Assembly: GCF_003003795.1 (NCBI RefSeq)
Contig: NZ_PVWK01000051.1
Coordinates: 1-41,726 of the forward strand
Reading direction: 5' to 3'
Source of the DNA: Stenomitos frigidus ULC18
GTDB lineage: Bacteria > Cyanobacteriota > Cyanobacteriia > Leptolyngbyales > Leptolyngbyaceae
DNA: 41,726 bases
Of the stretch, positions 17,234 to 24,392 are shown piece by piece. A model generated the notes under the pieces. That model was not told the DNA's origin. It worked only from the letters and a program-made list of their open reading frames with translations, and ran no database searches. The translations under genes and the position numbers were made by a program. Positions within the stretch are counted from its first letter, which is position 1; each line of letters begins with the position of its first letter.

Positions 17234-18136
17234 TTACTGAGGCTGTGGTGTAGCCGCACTCGTTTGATTGAATTCCAACACAGCCGGTTTCTTTTTCACT
17301 TGAGCGTCCAAGGGGCGTACTTTCTCGACCAGCTTCACAAACTGGCTATAGTCAGGCACTTTGACATTGGGAATGTAACCCGCATCTTCGACAATGCTTC
17401 CAGTAGCCTCATTCATGGCTTTTTTAATCTGCTCTTGAGCATTGGCATCGACGGTTGGACTGACTAAAACAACACCCGCAGGCACTGGACGACTGGTATG
17501 CAACACGCGAAATTTTGTGGTGCCAAACTGGTTTCGATGCTGCTGAAACTCTTCTTCAGACAACGCTCCGGCGTCGATCGTGCCCTTGCTTAACCACTCC
17601 AAAATTGTTGCTGGAGTCGGTGAGAAGCGGATCTCTTTGAGCGTTAAACCATAGAGATCATAGAGGGGTAAATAATAGCCAGAGGCAGACCCTGGTTGCC
17701 CCAGCGCCACAACCTTATTCGCTAAGTCTGCGATAGTACTGACTGGACTGTCATCGCGGACAAGTAGTACTGAGCGTAGATTCTTCAAACCCTGGAGCGG
17801 GAAGATCGGCGTATATTGATTTTTACCGATCGCGATCGCTGCCAAACCGGGAGGCGCGAAAACAACAGACCAGGTTTTGTTATTAATCTGTTGCACTGCT
17901 TGCAATTCATTCAGTGCTGGTTCAAGTTCAATAATTTTATGAGTTTGCTTGCCTAAGTATTCTTTAAAGTTTTGATATTTGTCTAACGATTGTGCGCCTG
18001 TATCGTAACTGACCAGCCCAACAACCCATTTTTCGACCGGCTCAGAACTGTTTTGGCTACAGCTTGAAAAGGCTAAAGCTGGTAGCAGAAATAATTGAGT
18101 GAGCAGCAGATGACGCAACCGAAGGGGTAACCGCAT
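17234..18136 (-). CDS. PhnD-like phosphonate/phosphate-type periplasmic binding lipoprotein
   Basis: 300 residues from the ATG at 18136. The N-terminus is a lipoprotein-like signal (LRHLLLTQLFLLPALAFSSC, Cys26). The mature part is a type 2 periplasmic-binding fold of the PhnD/phosphonate-binding superfamily: KWVVGLVSYDTGAQ, VFAPPGLAAIA, VSTIADLANKVVALGQPGSASGYYLP and IDAGALSEEEF. Family members bind phosphonate, phosphite or phosphate-like anions, and some are sensor-coupled. No ABC permease or ATPase lies beside it, so it may be an orphan or a sensing lipoprotein. It is divergent from the bacteriocin precursor array. The upstream stretch holds the near-palindrome CCTTAACTGGCAGTTTAAGG at 18312-18331. 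Confidence 0.82.
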   Translation of the reverse strand: MRLPLRLRHLLLTQLFLLPALAFSSCSQNSSEPVEKWVVGLVSYDTGAQSLDKYQNFKEYLGKQTHKIIELEPALNELQAVQQINNKTWSVVFAPPGLAAIAIGKNQYTPIFPLQGLKNLRSVLLVRDDSPVSTIADLANKVVALGQPGSASGYYLPLYDLYGLTLKEIRFSPTPATILEWLSKGTIDAGALSEEEFQQHRNQFGTTKFRVLHTSRPVPAGVVLVSPTVDANAQEQIKKAMNEATGSIVEDAGYIPNVKVPDYSQFVKLVEKVRPLDAQVKKKPAVLEFNQTSAATPQPQ

Positions 18137-18420
18137 ACATTTAATCACAAAAAGCGAATGACGAAAATCGGAACACGGTTCAGTTAATGGACATGCTGCT
18201 GTATCAGGTGAACAGGCCCGACAGCAACGCTGGACTGGGTAAGAGAGCAGACACAAGCGTTGAGCTAACTCAAGGTCAGTTGAGCGCGGTTGCCACTGCG
18301 AGTGCTTGATACCTTAACTGGCAGTTTAAGGGCATTGACAACTGAAATGAACCTTGGTTGCAAAAATATATCATCCATATCGGCTGATCAGCGCTCTTTT
18401 CAGGCAAGAAAGTGTAGAAC

Positions 18421-18545
18421 CTGAACTTTTCTGAACTATTCTCAATTCCTCTCACATCCTCCTTGTCTTGCCATTTATTTAACTCCTGGATTTACCTCAG
18501 TTTTCCTAGATTGTGGGCAGCCTGAAACGCTCATATAGTAGGGAC
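18421..18545 (+). promoter_or_regulatory. Precursor promoter P1 with 10-bp phased repeats
   Basis: Distal direct repeats lie at exact 10-bp spacing: CTGAACTTTT (18421), CTGAACTATT (18431), CTCAATTCCT (18441) and CTCACATCCT (18451). A proximal trio follows: CTGGATTTAC (18486), CTCAGTTTTC (18496), CTAGATTGTG (18506). The last overlaps the -35 box TTGTGG (18511-18516). After a 17-bp spacer comes TATAGT (18534-18539). The arrangement is that of an activator of the OmpR/PhoB type bound next to RNA polymerase. It drives precursors 1 and 2. Confidence 0.7.
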
Positions 18546-18620
18546 ATCAACTGAATCAAGCGGTTCACCAAACCACTCCAGATTCAACCTCTACTCAACC
18601 ACAACCTCAGGAGAACCATC

Positions 18621-18845
18621 ATGTCAGACAATCTTGCTCAAGTTCAAGACACCAACATCGAACTGTCGGATGACGAATTAGAAGGCGTTGCTGGTGGTGT
18701 TGCCCTTTCCATCGCTGATGCTACTGGCGTCGCCTTCGGTAAGAACTTCGCCGCTACCGTGAACAGCTCTGATACCCAAACCATCTCAGTACCCAACTTC
18801 AACCTTGCTACGGGTCAAGCACACTCTGCGTCGATCGCTGGCTAG
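18621..18845 (+). CDS. Double-glycine-leader bacteriocin-like precursor 1
   Basis: 74 residues preceded by AGGAGAACC. The 26-residue leader has MSDN start, the amphipathic ELSDDELEGV and the cleavage motif VAGG, the class cut by C39-peptidase ABC transporters such as the one at 28910. The predicted 48-residue core starts VALSIADATG and ends HSASIAG; it has no cysteine, is rich in Ser/Thr/Ala/Asn and is nearly the same in six paralogues. The leader ending resembles the tail of Nif11/nitrile-hydratase-type leaders but lacks their long folded part. No modifying enzyme is evident in the locus. Bacteriocin is a family-level guess; it could also be a secreted signal or structural peptide. Confidence 0.88.
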   Translation: MSDNLAQVQDTNIELSDDELEGVAGGVALSIADATGVAFGKNFAATVNSSDTQTISVPNFNLATGQAHSASIAG

Positions 18846-18915
18846 ACCGCCCCTCTTTCACTTTTCCCAGTCCCTACTTCATCTCAACCCACACACAACC
18901 CTTAGGAGAACTACC

Positions 18916-19140
18916 ATGTCAGACAAACTTGCTCAAGCTCAAGACACCAGCATCGAACTGTCGGAACAGGATTTAGATAGCGTCGCTGGTGGCGTTGCTC
19001 TCTCTATCGCTGATGCTACTGGCGTCGCGTTCGGTAAGAACTTTGCGGCTACTGTGAACAGCTCTGACACACAAACCATCTCGGTGCCTAACTTTAACTT
19101 AGCTACGGGTCAAGCACACTCCGCTTCGATCGCTGGCTAA
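18916..19140 (+). CDS. Double-glycine-leader precursor 2
   Basis: 74 residues. The ATG at 18916 has AGGAGAACTACC upstream and matches the paralogues; an open extension to 18805 overlaps precursor 1 and is not used. The leader is of the second type (MSDKLAQAQDTSIELSEQDLDSVAGG broken into MSDKL..., SEQDLDS, VAGG). The core is identical to that of precursor 1. It is 70 bp behind precursor 1 and presumably on the same transcript. Confidence 0.88.
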   Translation: MSDKLAQAQDTSIELSEQDLDSVAGGVALSIADATGVAFGKNFAATVNSSDTQTISVPNFNLATGQAHSASIAG

Positions 19141-19172
19141 ATCCTTGCAATGACAAACGTATACCTCGAAGT

Positions 19173-19197
19173 CACCCTTGTCATTTTGGCAAGGGTG
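19173..19197 (+). other. Hairpin after precursor 2
   Basis: CACCCTTG (19173-19180) pairs with CAAGGGTG (19190-19197) around a 9-nt loop, with no T run. It could stabilise the precursor mRNA end or reduce readthrough into the 28-codon frame that follows. Confidence 0.45.
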
Positions 19198-19228
19198 TAT
19201 TCCTTCACAACACCTCTGGGAGGTCTTT

Positions 19229-19315
19229 ATGCTGACTTTTATCGCTTTTTTGAGCCTCTATGGCCTGACTCACACGCTCTTTCTCAAGGCACTCTTTCAC
19301 ACACCGAACGCTTAA
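19229..19315 (+). CDS. Possible 28-aa hydrophobic peptide
   Basis: A short frame with a strong ribosome site (GGGAGGT, seven bases from ATG) encodes MLTFIAFLSLYGLTHTLFLK plus eight residues, one likely membrane-spanning helix. It lies inside unit 1 of the precursor array, between the second precursor and the unit terminator, and is absent from units 2 and 3. Small membrane peptides next to bacteriocin genes can be immunity factors, but this is unproved and the frame may be fortuitous. Confidence 0.35.
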   Translation: MLTFIAFLSLYGLTHTLFLKALFHTPNA

Positions 19316-19345
19316 ATTGAATGACAACTCATGCTTGCATTATCA

Positions 19346-19376
19346 AAAACCCTCGCCCCTTGGTGAGGGTTTTGTT
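19346..19376 (+). terminator. Rho-independent terminator of unit 1
   Basis: AAAACCCTC and GAGGGTTTT form a strong GC-centred stem, extended inside by CC/GG pairs, followed by TTTTGTTTT. The same element recurs after unit 2. Confidence 0.85.
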
Positions 19377-19400
19377 TTGGCATAGAAATCAAAGGCGCAC

Positions 19401-19515
19401 CTTAACTTTCCTGAACTCCTCTTAGTTTTGCAAAGCCTTAAATCTGTTTTAACTCCTGGATTTACCTCAGTTTTCCTAGATTGTGGGCAGCCTGAAACGC
19501 TCCTATAGTAGGGAC
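19401..19515 (+). promoter_or_regulatory. Precursor promoter P2 with 10-bp phased repeats
   Basis: Distal repeats are CTTAACTTTC (19401), CTGAACTCCT (19411) and CTTAGTTTTG (19421). The proximal trio starts at 19456 and is identical to that of P1. The core promoter is TTGTGG (19481-19486), 17 bp, TATAGT (19504-19509). From 19450 to the start codon this copy is nearly identical to P1, so the unit was duplicated together with its promoter. Confidence 0.7.
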
Positions 19516-19590
19516 ATCAACTGAATCAAGCGGTTCACCAAACCACTCCCGATTCAACCGCTACTTAACTACAACCTCAGGAGAAGCATC

Positions 19591-19815
19591 ATGTCAGACA
19601 ATCTTGTACAAGCTCAAGTCAGCAACATCGAACTGTCGGATGACGAATTAGAAGGTGTTGCTGGTGGTGTTGCCCTTTCCATCGCTGATGCCACTGGCGT
19701 TGCGTTTGGTAAGAACTTTGCCGCTACCGTCAACAGCTCCGATACACAAAGCATCTCGGTACCCAACTTCAACCTTGCTACCGGTCAAGCACACTCCGCT
19801 TCGATCTCTGGCTAG
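19591..19815 (+). CDS. Double-glycine-leader precursor 3
   Basis: 74 residues, first gene of unit 2, with AGGAGAAGC ahead of the ATG. The leader is of the first type (SDDELEGVAGG), with the variation LVQAQVSN upstream. The core differs from precursor 1 at two conservative sites (DTQS for DTQT, SISG for SIAG). Same export logic as the other paralogues. Confidence 0.88.
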   Translation: MSDNLVQAQVSNIELSDDELEGVAGGVALSIADATGVAFGKNFAATVNSSDTQSISVPNFNLATGQAHSASISG

Positions 19816-19882
19816 ACCTCGCTTCTTGAACCGCTTCAATCCTTACTTCACCCCAATTCACAACATAACCAGGAGAACCATC

Positions 19883-20107
19883 ATGTCAGACAAATTTGTT
19901 CAATCCCAAGACACCAGCATCGAATTGTCCGAGCACGAGCTAGACGGCGTTGCTGGTGGTGTTGCCCTTTCCATCGCTGATGCCACTGGCGTCGCCTTCG
20001 GTAAGAACTTCGCCGCTACCGTCAACAGCTCCGATACCCAAACCATCTCAGTACCCAACTTCAACCTTGCTACGGGTCAAGCACACTCTGCGTCGATCGC
20101 TGGCTAA
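19883..20107 (+). CDS. Double-glycine-leader precursor 4
   Basis: 74 residues from the ATG at 19883 (AGGAGAACC upstream); an open extension to 19655 runs through precursor 3 in another frame and is rejected. The leader is MSDKFVQSQ... SEHELDGVAGG and the core is identical to that of precursors 1 and 2. Second gene of unit 2. Confidence 0.88.
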   Translation: MSDKFVQSQDTSIELSEHELDGVAGGVALSIADATGVAFGKNFAATVNSSDTQTISVPNFNLATGQAHSASIAG

Positions 20108-20155
20108 GCCGACTCATCCATAAACAAGTGCTTCAAACGAATGCTTGCAGTATCA

Positions 20156-20186
20156 AAAACCCTCGCCCATTGGTGAGGGTTTTGCT
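20156..20186 (+). terminator. Rho-independent terminator of unit 2
   Basis: Same AAAACCCTC/GAGGGTTTT stem as at 19346, followed by a T-rich tail. It separates unit 2 from promoter P3. Confidence 0.85.
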
Positions 20187-20210
20187 TTGGTATAGGGGGC
20201 AAAGGCGCAC

Positions 20211-20325
20211 CTTAACTTTTCTGAACTCCTCTTAGTTTTGCAAAGCCTTAAATCTGATTTAACTCCTGGATTTACCTCAGTTTTCCTAGATTGTGAGCAG
20301 CCTGAAACGCTCCTATAGTAAGGAC
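20211..20325 (+). promoter_or_regulatory. Precursor promoter P3 with 10-bp phased repeats
   Basis: Distal repeats are CTTAACTTTT (20211), CTGAACTCCT (20221) and CTTAGTTTTG (20231). The proximal trio starts at 20266. The core promoter is TTGTGA (20291-20296), 17 bp, TATAGT (20314-20319). Spacing matches P2 exactly. Confidence 0.7.
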
Positions 20326-20400
20326 ATCAACTGAATCAAGCGGTTCACCCAACCACTGCCGATTCAACCTCTACTTAACTACAACCTCAGGAGAACCATC

Positions 20401-20622
20401 ATGTCAGACAAGCTTCAAACTCAAGTAAGCAACATCGAACTGTCAGATGACGAATTAGAAGGCGTTGCCGGTGGCGTTGCCCTCTCCATCGCTGATGCAA
20501 CCGGTACTGCGTTCGGTAAGAACTTTGCGGCTACCGTCAACAGCTCTGATACACAAACCATCTCGGTGCCTAACTTCAACCTCGCTACGGGTCAGGCTCA
20601 TTCCGCTTCGATCGCTGGCTAG
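20401..20622 (+). CDS. Double-glycine-leader precursor 5
   Basis: 73 residues, first gene of unit 3, AGGAGAACC ahead of the ATG. The leader is one residue shorter (MSDKLQTQVSN... SDDELEGVAGG). The 48-residue core has a single change relative to precursor 1 (ATGTAFGK for ATGVAFGK). Confidence 0.88.
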   Translation: MSDKLQTQVSNIELSDDELEGVAGGVALSIADATGTAFGKNFAATVNSSDTQTISVPNFNLATGQAHSASIAG

Positions 20623-20708
20623 ACCTTAGCACTCGTTTCACTACTCTCTCAAAGCTTTTTCCAAACACAATCCAAAACACAATCCAAAACACAATCAGGA
20701 GAACTACC

Positions 20709-20933
20709 ATGTCAGACAAACTTGCTCAAACTCAAGACACCAGCATTGAACTTTCGGAACAGGATTTAGATAGCGTCGCTGGTGGCGTTGCTCTCTCTAT
20801 CGCTGATGCCACTGGCGTTGCGTTTGGTAAGAACTTCGCGGCTACCGTCAACAGCTCTGATACACAAAGCATCTCGGTGCCTAACTTCAACCTTGCTACC
20901 GGTCAAGCTCACTCCGCATCGATCGCTGGCTAG
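20709..20933 (+). CDS. Double-glycine-leader precursor 6
   Basis: 74 residues, second gene of unit 3, AGGAGAACTACC ahead of the ATG. The leader is almost that of precursor 2 (SEQDLDSVAGG). The core differs from precursor 1 only at DTQS. A short repeated string (CCAAAACACAAT) lies just upstream. Confidence 0.88.
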   Translation: MSDKLAQTQDTSIELSEQDLDSVAGGVALSIADATGVAFGKNFAATVNSSDTQSISVPNFNLATGQAHSASIAG

Positions 20934-20948
20934 AACCTACTTAAGCAA

Positions 20949-20985
20949 GCGGGTTTCTCTTCTGGAGTGACAGGAAGAAACTCGC
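20949..20985 (+). other. Hairpin between precursors 6 and 7
   Basis: GCGGGTTTC (20949-20957) pairs, with one mismatch, with GAAACTCGC (20977-20985). There is no T tract, so it may be an attenuator allowing partial readthrough to precursor 7, for which no own promoter was seen. Confidence 0.45.
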
Positions 20986-21049
20986 TGACTACTTTCAGAG
21001 AACCGCAATCAAGAAACTTAATCCCTTACACAACTACAGGAGAATGATC

Positions 21050-21292
21050 ATGTCAGACAACCTCGTTCAATCCCAAGATACCAGCATCGAGCTTTCCGAA
21101 GAAGATTTGGAAGCGGTCGCTGGAGGCGTTGCTGGAGTCACTATCGATATTGGTACAGTAGCTCAGGGCAGTGAACTGGCCTTCACAGATACAAAAGCCT
21201 TCACAGGTGCTTTCTCAAATGGCTTTGCGTCTGTTGGCGCTGGCATTGGTGCAGGTGTGGCAGTGAGCGTCAACAAGCCATCTCTCCCCTAG
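21050..21292 (+). CDS. Double-glycine-leader precursor 7, divergent core
   Basis: 80 residues from the ATG at 21050, which is ten bases from AGGAGA and matches the MSDN start of the family; an ATG at 21044 is too close to the ribosome site. The leader (LVQSQDTS, SEEDLEAVAGG) is clearly paralogous. The 54-residue core is unrelated to the others: it begins VAGVTIDIGT, is glycine/alanine-rich (VGAGIGAGVAVSV) and ends KPSLP. The glycine-zipper-like stretch could insert in membranes, as in class IIb or two-peptide bacteriocins. Confidence 0.87.
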   Translation: MSDNLVQSQDTSIELSEEDLEAVAGGVAGVTIDIGTVAQGSELAFTDTKAFTGAFSNGFASVGAGIGAGVAVSVNKPSLP

Positions 21293-21662
21293 GTTCGAAT
21301 TAGCCACGCTGTTCAAGCTACAGTCTCTGCTTGCCTTAAAGGGACATCGATTCACCAACTCAACTATCCAGGCTGGCGTGTGAGTACGTGTCCATTACTA
21401 ATGAAGCATTGCTGGCGAGTCAACCACATCAATCGACTGAAGAGCCAGGTTAACGATCGCTAACCTGGCTCGACCCGTGGCACATTTCTGGCAAAGGGTT
21501 TGCTCCGCCCAACAAATTAGATGAGGCCAGATCTGGTACAATTTTCATCACGCGAATAAAATTGATCTACATCGCTTCATGTTTTGATCTAGTCCACGCC
21601 AATCAATCCCAATTGTCCGTTGATCGACTCACCCCGTGTACGCTACCCACCCACCACGCACC
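21293..21662. other. Intergenic stretch with hairpin after the array
   Basis: 370 bp. GAGCCAGGTTA (21442-21452) and TAACCTGGCTC (21461-21471) form a perfect 11-bp stem around a HIP1-like loop, probably the array's end hairpin though lacking a T tract. A 10-bp palindrome CCAGATCTGG is at 21527-21536. No promoter with the phased repeats occurs before the SOD gene. Confidence 0.55.
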
Positions 21663-22235
21663 ATGAAAAAAATCGCACCTCTTTTGCTTTTAGCTCTTGG
21701 TACGCTTTTAGCGGTGACACTGATTTTCTTGCCGCATCAAGCCAATGCCTCCGATCGCGCTTTGCGTGCCCAAGTCAACCTTCAGGGCGCACCTGACTCC
21801 GGCATCTCTGGACATGTGCTGTTCATCCAAACCCGCGAAGGCATTTTGCCCACCGTCCAGATCATCGCCGAAGTCACAGGTCTGCCGCCAAACACGCTAC
21901 ACGGCTTTCATATCCATGAGAATGGAACATGCGAGCCTAGCTTTGCAGCCGCAGGCGGGCACTACGATCCAGGTCCAAATGGCAACTCCGATCCCGATGC
22001 CAATCATCCCTTTCATATGGGTGATCTTCCAAACTTGCGAGCGAATGATCAGGGTATAGCGAAGGTCAAACATACCACAAGCCGTATCACGCTCTCTGCT
22101 GGTCCACTCAGCCTCTTTGACGACAATGGCAGTGCTATCATTGTCCATGCAAATGAAGACCGGGGGACAACGGGCGTCACTGGTGGTGCCGGAGGGTCAC
22201 GGATTGCTTGCGGAGTCGTTGAAGCAAACGGGTGA
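21663..22235 (+). CDS. sodC: Cu/Zn superoxide dismutase
   Basis: 190 residues from the ATG at 21663, which gives a clean signal peptide (MKKIAPLLLLALGTLLAVT, cleavage near ANA-S). The mature protein has the Cu/Zn SOD signature HGFHIHENGTCEP (copper His ligands and disulfide Cys), AGGHYDPGP and HPFHMGDLPNL (zinc and bridging ligands), IIVHANEDRG and the C-terminal SRIACGVV with the partner cysteine. It disproportionates superoxide in the periplasm. Cu/Zn SOD is uncommon in cyanobacteria, which mostly use Fe, Mn or Ni forms. Its place in the bacteriocin locus may be accidental. Confidence 0.93.
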   Translation: MKKIAPLLLLALGTLLAVTLIFLPHQANASDRALRAQVNLQGAPDSGISGHVLFIQTREGILPTVQIIAEVTGLPPNTLHGFHIHENGTCEPSFAAAGGHYDPGPNGNSDPDANHPFHMGDLPNLRANDQGIAKVKHTTSRITLSAGPLSLFDDNGSAIIVHANEDRGTTGVTGGAGGSRIACGVVEANG

Positions 22236-22261
22236 AGGAGCACAGTTCTCTGATTTTCTGC

Positions 22262-22387
22262 CGCGATGGATGACTTTTTCCAATCCTTTAGCGTTAATCA
22301 TCTGGCTAACCCATGAATCCAGGGAGGAATTTCAACAAATTCTTCCCTGGATTCATGGGATCTACAAAACTTAAGTCATCCATCGCG
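22262..22387. repeat. Nested inverted repeats (MITE-like or bidirectional terminator)
   Basis: An outer perfect 15-bp pair (CGCGATGGATGACTT at 22262-22276; complement at 22373-22387) encloses a long inner hairpin. In the inner one, CCCATGAATCCAGGGA (22310-22325) pairs with 22344-22359, with near-complementary loop-proximal bases. The whole is 126 bp, between the convergent SOD and metallopeptidase genes. Inner hairpin: plausible terminator for both. Outer pair: unlike a terminator, more like the ends of a miniature element. No target duplication was seen. Confidence 0.65.
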
Positions 22388-22395
22388 TCGTACGT

Positions 22396-23592
22396 TTATA
22401 GACCCGTGATGAGTACAGAGTAAGCGGCTTGAATTAGCTGGACTCCTGCGTCTGAGGCCAGTTCTTCCAGGGTTAACTGTGTGAGCGCGATCGTGACTAA
22501 GGCGTCTTGCCGAGGCTGATTAGGTTCACATCTGTACTGCACATCAAAGCGTTCTAAATTCCTTGCTGCCGCCTGCACCAGTGCCCCTAACACCTGAAAG
22601 GCACCCTCTGAAAGTGGCGGCTGTCCCCGATAGTTTTGCAACCGTCCGCCTTCCCGGTAAGGAGGAAAGGCTTCCAGACCGACAAACCGCAAGAACCAGT
22701 CAGCATGATAGCGTCCGGCTGCGGCGACGATGCCCCAATAGTCAGCAATGAGTTCATCCAACAGATGATTGCGCATAGAGCCCAGCACGCGGTAGGTAAA
22801 GTAATGGGTACACTCATGCTCTAGACGAACGATCGACGAGAGGCGTTGCCAGTCTGTCTCTGGCAACCCCATAGCAGACGCTGACACAGCACTATAGGGA
22901 CCATCACTAAGAATGATGAATCGATCTTGATAGAGTGCTTTTTGCGGTGCCACACGCTGGAATTCTGCCACCCAATCACTCTCAGAACAAGCAGTCGGGT
23001 TGGTCGTTTCCCACTGTTGGCGATACTGACGAATCCGATCCCAGTTGTTGAAACCGGAAACGATACAGGCTCCCATCGAGTCAAGTACTGGCTTTGGTTC
23101 ATTGCGTAGTGCCAGCGCCTGCACCAGGGCAACAAAATCCTCCCGCTGGCTGACCATCAGGACTGGGATTGCTCCTGCCAGGCTCTCATGAATCACCAGC
23201 TCTAGTTGGTCTGGTTGTTGCAAAACCAAACCTGTTGCTTCAATTAGTTCAGTCGGAGAAATACCTTTGCGTGTAGCAGCCCGATAGGCATCCGTTTGGC
23301 TGATGCCCGCCTGAATAGGAAACTGTAGCTGTACGAGTCGTTGTTTCAATGCCTCAAACGCGCCAATTTCTTGCGCGATCGCAGCATATTGCTGCCAGGT
23401 CGCCACATGCGATTCTGGCTCTAGTGGTAGCGTTAGAGCCTGTTCCAGATGCTGTTGAGCAAACGCATGATCGCTATAGACAAGCAGTTCTTCTACTTGT
23501 CCAACGACAGCCCCATAGGCTGCCAGTATCTCAGCCCTCCGTGCCCGTCTGGTGGTATCCAAGGGTGCTATCCCAATTAACGACCAGGCCAC
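22396..23592 (-). CDS. Putative zinc metallopeptidase-like protein (HECTH)
   Basis: 398 residues from a GTG that overlaps the end of the MinD-like gene by 16 bp, so the two are translationally coupled. The only recognisable motif is LEHECTHYFTYR, an HExxH zinc site at 259-263, followed by LLDELIADYWG (Glu280 and Asp284), a plausible third ligand as in gluzincins. The N-terminal 200 residues are helical and of unknown fold. There is no signal peptide or membrane helix, so it is cytoplasmic. Whether it is an active protease is unproved. With its ATPase partner inside a peptide-export locus, a role in maturing, immunity against or clearing the peptides is possible but inferred. Confidence 0.6.
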   Translation of the reverse strand: MAWSLIGIAPLDTTRRARRAEILAAYGAVVGQVEELLVYSDHAFAQQHLEQALTLPLEPESHVATWQQYAAIAQEIGAFEALKQRLVQLQFPIQAGISQTDAYRAATRKGISPTELIEATGLVLQQPDQLELVIHESLAGAIPVLMVSQREDFVALVQALALRNEPKPVLDSMGACIVSGFNNWDRIRQYRQQWETTNPTACSESDWVAEFQRVAPQKALYQDRFIILSDGPYSAVSASAMGLPETDWQRLSSIVRLEHECTHYFTYRVLGSMRNHLLDELIADYWGIVAAAGRYHADWFLRFVGLEAFPPYREGGRLQNYRGQPPLSEGAFQVLGALVQAAARNLERFDVQYRCEPNQPRQDALVTIALTQLTLEELASDAGVQLIQAAYSVLITGL

Positions 23593-24392
23593 CGGAGTTT
23601 AGACAACACAGAAGGAGTTGCTTGCGGTTTCTTATCTTCTTGCAACACTTGATTCGCTACCTTTTGCAGTTCCTGAGTGAGTAAATGATCAGGGTGACGC
23701 AAGCAAAAAAGGTCACTACTGGCAAGCTTCATCATTTCATCGCAGTTAGGCAACACGCCCGCAACAGGCGAATTGTAGGTTTTTTCAACCAGTTGCCGCA
23801 CCTCGTCAAAATTCAAACTTTGTAAAACTCTGTTCACCAACAGCAACATCTTCGGCACCTTCAATTTCCGGGCTAACTCTACAGTGACGGCAGTGCCTTG
23901 AAAATCCTGACGATCGGGCCGCAGAATGATAACGAGCGTGTTTGAAATGGTGATGGAAAGCAAGGTCTCTTCGTTAATCCCAGGATGAGTATCAATAAAG
24001 AGATAGTCTAAATTGAGACTGCGAATCAGTTGCCGAAACCCATCGTTCAGCAGACGCACGTTATAACCATCCTTCAAAACACGAGCAATTTCACCGACTT
24101 TAACGCTAGAAGGAATCAGAAAAATATTGCCCTTTGCCTGTTTAATGCTTTCAGGGCTGACATCGTAAGCACAGTCTTCGATCTTACAACGACCCCACAA
24201 ATAATCATTTAAAGTGAGCTTAATCTTCTCAACATTCAGACCAAACAGAATATGAATACCGGGTGATTGAATATCGGTATCAACGATCCCCACTCGCTTT
24301 CCCATGCCAGCTACGATCGCTGCTAAGTTAGCTGTTGTGTTTGATTTACCAGTGCCGCCTCGAAAGGAGTGAATAGACACAATCTGGGACAT
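23577..24392 (-). CDS. MinD/ParA-family ATPase (RGGTGKS type)
   Basis: 271 residues from the ATG at 24392, with GAGGTG upstream. A deviant Walker A, FRGGTGKSNTTAN (10-22), has Arg11 where MinD/ParA proteins carry the signature lysine; Lys16 is retained. The switch I/A' segment VGIVDTDIQSPGIH and Walker B YLFIDTHPG are intact. No C-terminal amphipathic MinD membrane helix is evident. The family is common in cyanobacteria beside genes of unknown role. It is the first gene of a two-gene operon with the HECTH protein. It may position a complex or act as a switch; cell-division MinD is unlikely because minC and minE are absent. Confidence 0.85.
   Translation of the reverse strand: MSQIVSIHSFRGGTGKSNTTANLAAIVAGMGKRVGIVDTDIQSPGIHILFGLNVEKIKLTLNDYLWGRCKIEDCAYDVSPESIKQAKGNIFLIPSSVKVGEIARVLKDGYNVRLLNDGFRQLIRSLNLDYLFIDTHPGINEETLLSITISNTLVIILRPDRQDFQGTAVTVELARKLKVPKMLLLVNRVLQSLNFDEVRQLVEKTYNSPVAGVLPNCDEMMKLASSDLFCLRHPDHLLTQELQKVANQVLQEDKKPQATPSVLSKLRWPGR

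Noticed and set aside
18805-18915. N-terminal extension of precursor 2 (and of precursor 4 from 19655)
   Set aside because: The extensions overlap the preceding precursor genes in another frame; conserved AGGAGA sites mark the later ATGs.
18421-20950. CRISPR-like or satellite repeat array
   Set aside because: The repeated unit is about 800 bp and consists of promoter, two coding genes and a terminator; there are no short spacers.
21293-21310. tRNA T-arm-like GGTTCGAATT
   Set aside because: No cloverleaf partners or acceptor stem around it.
23577-24392. Cell-division MinD
   Set aside because: No minC or minE nearby, signature lysine replaced by Arg, no C-terminal membrane helix; it belongs to another MinD-like group.
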